Source: Candidatus Poribacteria bacterium (lineage in GTDB: Bacteria; Poribacteria; WGA-4E; WGA-3G). Taken from it: DNA of 33,824 bases. Both the position numbers and the translations under genes were made by a program. Below, piece after piece: positions 30,289 to 33,824 of the stretch. The notes beneath the pieces were generated by a model that saw only the letters and a program-made list of their open reading frames with translations, did no database searches and was not told where the DNA came from. Positions within the stretch are counted from its first letter, which is position 1. Each line of letters starts with the position of its first letter. The stretch covers positions 1 through 33,824 of the forward strand of contig JAGWBV010000027.1 in the NCBI GenBank assembly GCA_021295715.1, in the 5' to 3' direction.

Positions 30289-31281
30289 GTGGTTACACAC
30301 AACGGTTTTATGAAATACGACCGGTCGGTGAAGGCATTCGGATACGACTATCTCGATATTAACGCCTTAGATTTTATCGCTATTGATTATCCACCTGGGA
30401 CAACAGTTACACCGGGTGAGAAGATAAAGGCTGACATCTACGCGAGCCATTTCTCGCACAAAACCATCACAGACACGACACTCCACTGGCAATTGGATAC
30501 AATGTCAGCGACGGGAGACATTACACGTGGATGCGTTTCAGGAAGCGTTGATATTCCATTTCCGCAGTATCAAGTGCAAAATGTGCACCGACTTGAACTC
30601 ACCATGCCTGATGTCCACGCCGCGGTCGGCACACTCCACGTCTGGGTAACAGATAGCACCGGTTCTGTTGTCGCCCGCAATTTCATCAACTTTGAGCATG
30701 TGGGAGAGGATTGTATCCCCGAAGTCCCTGTAGGAGGGGTTTCTAACCCCGAATTTCGAAACGATTCAGGGGTAGTGAGTATAAACTATGTCCCTGGAGA
30801 CGTGTCCAAATCGTCCTGGGATGAACCCATAAATGAAGAACACCTGTTTTCCGCAGAGGGAAGTGGTTACGTTGAATATGAGATTTCGTTGATAGAAGGA
30901 ATCGGTACAACAAATCCCGCGGAGATGGAATTGATTTTTGAAGCCTCCAGCGCAAACGGTGGTGCGCGTCAAACGGAACCTAAAAAATATCCATCTGACG
31001 TGACGATCTCTGTCAACGGCGTTGAAATCGAGACGATCCGCATACCCGACTGTCCTGCGGATGCGCGCGGTGTGCTTTCTTACATCCATGGGCAACCCGG
31101 CACCTACGGTTACCTTTATAGAGTTAAGGTAGATCCGTCCGTTGTTTTTGAGAACGAGGCAGATACATTAACAGTCCGATATGAAGTGAAAGCAGATGCT
31201 GCGGCAAAAGGGGGGTTTGCCCTCTACGGTGCACGCATAGGTAGATACCCGACGGGTCCCCATCTGCGCATTCATCGTTAA
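30289..31281 (+). CDS. GH2 3' open frame: C-terminal beta domains
   Basis: A 330-aa open frame that continues the GH2 protein after the second break (HNGFMKYDRSVKAFGYDY onward). It comprises beta-sandwich domains typical of GH2 C-termini (IDYPPGTTVTPGEKIKADIYASHFS, LHVWVTDSTGSVVARNFINFEH) and a last jelly-roll-like part ending FALYGARIGRYPTG. Its apparent ATG or other start is internal to the original gene and has no ribosome-binding site, so independent translation is unlikely. Confidence 0.65.
   Translation: MVTHNGFMKYDRSVKAFGYDYLDINALDFIAIDYPPGTTVTPGEKIKADIYASHFSHKTITDTTLHWQLDTMSATGDITRGCVSGSVDIPFPQYQVQNVHRLELTMPDVHAAVGTLHVWVTDSTGSVVARNFINFEHVGEDCIPEVPVGGVSNPEFRNDSGVVSINYVPGDVSKSSWDEPINEEHLFSAEGSGYVEYEISLIEGIGTTNPAEMELIFEASSANGGARQTEPKKYPSDVTISVNGVEIETIRIPDCPADARGVLSYIHGQPGTYGYLYRVKVDPSVVFENEADTLTVRYEVKADAAAKGGFALYGARIGRYPTGPHLRIHR
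30736..30750 (+). repeat. Small palindrome GGGGTTTCTAACCCC inside the GH2 3' part
   Basis: A 6-bp-arm palindrome with flanking GTAGGA, read in frame as VGGVSNP between two beta domains. It looks like an intergenic REP-type unit captured in a linker. Confidence 0.45.
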
Positions 31282-31283
31282 TT

Positions 31284-31434
31284 GGCTATCGGTTATCAGT
31301 TATCAGTTATCGGTTAAAGAAGCTCTTGATAACGATAACCTAACACTGAGAAAGGGAGAAGGGGTTGAAAGTTTATTGGAAGACGCTCACGTCACAGGAG
31401 ACGTAACCGACAACCGACAACTGACAACTGACAA
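31284..31434. repeat. Heptamer foldback pair before the 2-hydroxyacid dehydrogenase gene
   Basis: Left arm GGCTATC, GGTTATC, AGTTATC, AGTTATC, GGTTAAA (31284-31318); right arm CCGACAA, CCGACAA, CTGACAA, CTGACAA (31407-31434). The right arm ends 5 bp before the ATG at 31440, where a ribosome-binding site would be expected. Confidence 0.7.
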
Positions 31435-31439
31435 CTATT

Positions 31440-32549
31440 ATGGCAAGTCCTGAATTTGTATTCACACGTCACCCCAATTTAGAAATTTCTTGGCCCTACG
31501 TCCACGAACAGATGGTGCGTCGATTAGAAGAATTAGGTGTCACACTCGTCCTGAACACAGAGAGCCGAGACCCTATTCACGAACAGGTCGACTTAAGCGA
31601 AACCATCGGCATATCCCATTTTGGTGGAAACCTGACTGAAGCCTGTATCGCGGCAGCCCCGAAACTGAAAGTTTTCGGAGCAATGACCGACAATTCTGGA
31701 CACGGTATCCCATATCAGGCACTTCAAGCACGGGGGATCCCTGTGATTGAATCGACACGCGCGTGGTCGCAATCTGTCGCAGAATGCGCTTTCGGTCTTG
31801 CGCTGTCTTCGCTGCGTCGGACTGCACAATGGCATCTGCGGATGGCACAGGGCGAAAAACTGTGGGATTGGGAAAACCCGATGTGGGGTTCGCTCAACGC
31901 ACGTGAAAGCGGGGCTCCGTTGGATAAACTCCCGGCTGCACATCAGTTCTGTGACGACCCCGATTTCGTCAATGGCGATCTCGGAACGAAACGGATAGGT
32001 GTTATCGGACTCGGGCAAATTGGCGGCAAAATCGCAAAATGGTGCAGTTTCTTCGGTGCGACGGTGATGGGCTTCGATCCGTATGTATCGGACGAACTTC
32101 TCCAAGAATGGAACGTGCAACGCGCCGATATGGACACACTCGCTGATAGCTCGGATATCGTTTTCGTAGCAGTCCCACCGACACCTTCAGCCAAACATCT
32201 GCTGAATCGAGAACGGATCTATCACTTAAAGAAAGGGAGTTTGGTTGTCGTGATTACACGCGCCTTTGCTGTTGATATGGACGCACTACGAGAACGCCTC
32301 GTGAAAGACGAACTCGCTGGTGCCTTCGACGTTTATGACATCGAACCGGTTCCCGTTGACGATGAACTTCGTAATCGGGACAACGTTGTTCACACGCCGC
32401 ATATCGCAGGAAGAACGATAGATTCCAACTTACGCGTGGCAGACATGACCGTGGACGATTTTGTGCGGGTCCTCAAAGGTGAAACACCCATCGGCGCGTT
32501 GACACCGAAAGCAGTTGAGGTCCGGACTTCACCCACCCCAACCCAATAG
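31440..32549 (+). CDS. D-isomer-specific 2-hydroxyacid dehydrogenase
   Basis: A 369-aa NAD-dependent dehydrogenase of the D-2-hydroxyacid family. The nucleotide-binding motif GLGQIGGKI is at 190-198. The catalytic set is R274 (ITRAFAVD), E302 (DVYDIEPVP) and H321 (TPHIAG). It reduces or oxidises a 2-keto/2-hydroxy acid; the substrate is unknown. A segment at about 140-178 (LWDWENPMWGSLNARESG...) is longer than in glyoxylate or phosphoglycerate dehydrogenases. The start at 31440 has no ribosome-binding site and directly follows a heptamer repeat. ATG at residue 25 is another option, but it would cut into the N-terminal fold. Confidence 0.9.
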   Translation: MASPEFVFTRHPNLEISWPYVHEQMVRRLEELGVTLVLNTESRDPIHEQVDLSETIGISHFGGNLTEACIAAAPKLKVFGAMTDNSGHGIPYQALQARGIPVIESTRAWSQSVAECAFGLALSSLRRTAQWHLRMAQGEKLWDWENPMWGSLNARESGAPLDKLPAAHQFCDDPDFVNGDLGTKRIGVIGLGQIGGKIAKWCSFFGATVMGFDPYVSDELLQEWNVQRADMDTLADSSDIVFVAVPPTPSAKHLLNRERIYHLKKGSLVVVITRAFAVDMDALRERLVKDELAGAFDVYDIEPVPVDDELRNRDNVVHTPHIAGRTIDSNLRVADMTVDDFVRVLKGETPIGALTPKAVEVRTSPTPTQ

Positions 32550-32554
32550 AAGAG

Positions 32555-32641
32555 CCATCGGCTATCGGTCTTCGGCTATCGGTAGAGAGATTCTCGCGAC
32601 GACCACAAGCGTATCTCCTACCGATTGCTGATTGCCGACGG
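32555..32641. repeat. Heptamer foldback pair before hisC
   Basis: Left arm CCATCGG, CTATCGG, TCTTCGG, CTATCGG (32555-32582); right arm CCGATTG, CTGATTG, CCGACGG (32621-32641). The same design occurs before the previous two plus-strand genes. Confidence 0.65.
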
Positions 32642-32661
32642 TTTCCGACAGCCATCAAAAA

Positions 32662-33774
32662 ATGTCAACCAAAACTCACTCTCAAAACCTCGTTCGTTCA
32701 GACATCGCGGATATGGCACCCTATACGCCAATAGTTCCTTTCGATGTCCTGAGTAAACGCCTTGGCATTCCTGCTGAAGACATCATAAAACTTGATGCAA
32801 ACGAGAATCCTTATGGTCCCGCGCCTTCCGTCTATCGCGCCCTCGCCGATGAAAAGCATTATCACATCTATCCAGATCCGGACAGCACTGCCCTCCGTCA
32901 AGCACTCAGCCAGTACACAGGCATTGATGCGACGCATATCATCGCCGGGCAGGGTGCAGATGAACTGATTGATCTCATCGTTCGGCTGTTCGTCAGCCCT
33001 GGAGACGCGGTCATCAACTGTCCGCCAACATTCGGAATGTATCGTTTCGACACGGAACTTAACGGGGGCGAAATTATTGATGTCGAACGAAACGCAGACT
33101 TTTTTTTAGACATTGAAACAATAACTGAAATTGCCTCCAGCGGAAACCGAAACACTAAAATCCTTTTCATTACAAGCCCAAACAATCCCGATGGCAGTGT
33201 TCTGAGTGATGCGTGTCTCCAGCAGCTGCTTCAGTTGCCACTCATTGTTGTATTAGATGAAGCCTATATCGAATTCGCCGGCGGCGGTTCCCGTGCAGAC
33301 TGGGTTCTACAACATGAAAACCTGGTGGTGCTGCGGACGTTCAGTAAGTGGGCAGGACTTGCGGGATTACGGGTAGGCTACGGTGTTTTTCCCGAATGGA
33401 TAATTTCGCACCTGTTGAAGATTAAGCAACCCTACAACGTAAACGTCGCTGGGTCGGCCGCAGCAGTGGCTTCGCTGTCAGATCTCGGTTACCTACAGGA
33501 AAACATCAGGAAAATCGTAGAGGAACGCGAACGCCTCTATTCTGCCTTGCGAAATTTTGATTTCTTAGAGCCGTATCCGAGTGAGGCGAATTTCATCCTG
33601 TCACGGGTGATTGGAAGAGACGCGGCAGGATTGAAAGCGGCGTTAGCTGAACGAGGCATTCTCATCCGATATTTTAACACACCCCGCTTACAAGACCACG
33701 TCCGGATTAGCGTCGGTAAACCGTCCCAGACATCCGTCCTCTTGGATGCATTAGAAGTTGCCGGTTCCCAGTAA
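32662..33774 (+). CDS. hisC: Histidinol-phosphate aminotransferase
   Basis: A 370-aa PLP-dependent aminotransferase of the HisC type, catalysing the glutamate-dependent step of histidine synthesis. From the ATG at 32662, motifs are LDANENPYGP (44-53), the IYPDPDSTALRQAL segment, TSPNNPDGS (171-179), LDEAYIEF (198-205) and the PLP-lysine motif TFSKWAGLAGLRVGYG with K229. It ends with RISVGKPSQ, where HisC substrate-binding Arg is expected. An upstream in-frame TTG (32632) would start inside a heptamer repeat and is rejected. No clear ribosome-binding site is visible before the ATG. No other his genes are in the window, so a related aminotransferase role cannot be excluded. Confidence 0.9.
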   Translation: MSTKTHSQNLVRSDIADMAPYTPIVPFDVLSKRLGIPAEDIIKLDANENPYGPAPSVYRALADEKHYHIYPDPDSTALRQALSQYTGIDATHIIAGQGADELIDLIVRLFVSPGDAVINCPPTFGMYRFDTELNGGEIIDVERNADFFLDIETITEIASSGNRNTKILFITSPNNPDGSVLSDACLQQLLQLPLIVVLDEAYIEFAGGGSRADWVLQHENLVVLRTFSKWAGLAGLRVGYGVFPEWIISHLLKIKQPYNVNVAGSAAAVASLSDLGYLQENIRKIVEERERLYSALRNFDFLEPYPSEANFILSRVIGRDAAGLKAALAERGILIRYFNTPRLQDHVRISVGKPSQTSVLLDALEVAGSQ

Positions 33775-33824
33775 TCAAACGCCCACCAAAAACCGAATAT
33801 CCCTGAAACCCGTAAAACGCAGAC

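Larger units (their letters stand above)
28496..31281 (+). pseudogene. Glycoside hydrolase family 2 gene broken by two frameshifting deletions
   Basis: Three consecutive frames together make one GH2 protein (beta-galactosidase/glucuronidase class): 28496 to about 30027, about 30027 to 30295, and about 30295 to 31281. At the first break, LAKSLDTTRL is followed in the next frame by CLYDHVETDINSWHFYIN. At the second, LHPKICGY is followed in the third frame by HNGFMKYDRSVKAFGYDYL. Family sequences normally have a few more residues at both joins, so each break looks like a deletion (about 17 and about 30 bp, each 2 mod 3), not a single-base slip. Both catalytic glutamates survive: acid/base in NFNETWG (codon 29924-29926) and nucleophile in NSEYGG (30195-30197), but in different frames. 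It is either a young pseudogene or an assembly error. Confidence 0.8.

Noticed and set aside
30020-30300. Programmed ribosomal frameshifting in the GH2 gene
   Set aside because: Family-conserved residues appear to be missing at both joins, no slippery heptamer or following stem was seen, and two events would be needed.
31284-31434. Regularly spaced short repeats that could suggest a CRISPR array
   Set aside because: The units are 7 bp, contiguous and degenerate, without spacers of constant length, and no cas genes are present.

Overview
The window looks like a chromosomal segment from an uncultured, moderate-GC Gram-negative bacterium, most likely Candidatus Poribacteria or a close relative. 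This is inferred from gene content: a secreted LamG protein, an Uma2 nuclease, enolase-superfamily, Gfo/Idh and MDR sugar-type dehydrogenases, and GH2. It is also inferred from the large amount of short dispersed repeats. No rRNA or other phylogenetic marker is present, so the assignment is tentative. Sigma70-type promoters with 17-18 bp spacers are visible before several genes.

Layout. 1-5309 (minus strand): the 5' end of mnmA, a small secreted protein, a truncated TauD/TfdA dioxygenase, a mandelate racemase-type enzyme and two paralogous HEAT-repeat lipoproteins. 5653-9219 (plus strand): a large secreted M14 zinc carboxypeptidase and an Uma2-family protein. 9282-20901 (minus strand): a sigma54 activator without a receiver domain, an unknown 249-aa protein, secF, secD, tRNA-Arg(CCT), apt, two zinc alcohol dehydrogenases (one GatD-like), rpe, a Gfo/Idh/MocA oxidoreductase and a secreted LamG protein. 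21001-33774 (plus strand): a LamG remnant, a 2285-aa SprA-like outer-membrane protein, a GH2 glycosidase broken by two frameshifts, a D-2-hydroxyacid dehydrogenase and hisC.

How the parts fit. The dehydrogenases, epimerase, enolase-superfamily enzyme and GH2 suggest sugar and sugar-acid catabolism. SecD/SecF, the secreted proteins, the lipoproteins and the SprA-like protein form an envelope and export theme, although no other type IX secretion component is visible.

The most unusual signals are repeats. (1) A leader element of about 100-160 bp occurs before six minus-strand genes; it ends in a near-invariant ribosome-binding cassette (CCGCAAGGAWWAATTAAAA) placed directly against the start codon. 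The cassette is tandemly doubled in two copies, and in one copy it has become part of the coding sequence. (2) A degenerate heptamer repeat (about CYGAYWR) flanks the plus-strand genes as foldback pairs and also sits in-frame three times inside the SprA-like gene. (3) A short C-terminal tail (KLTTTWGxLK type) is shared by two secreted proteins and one gene remnant.
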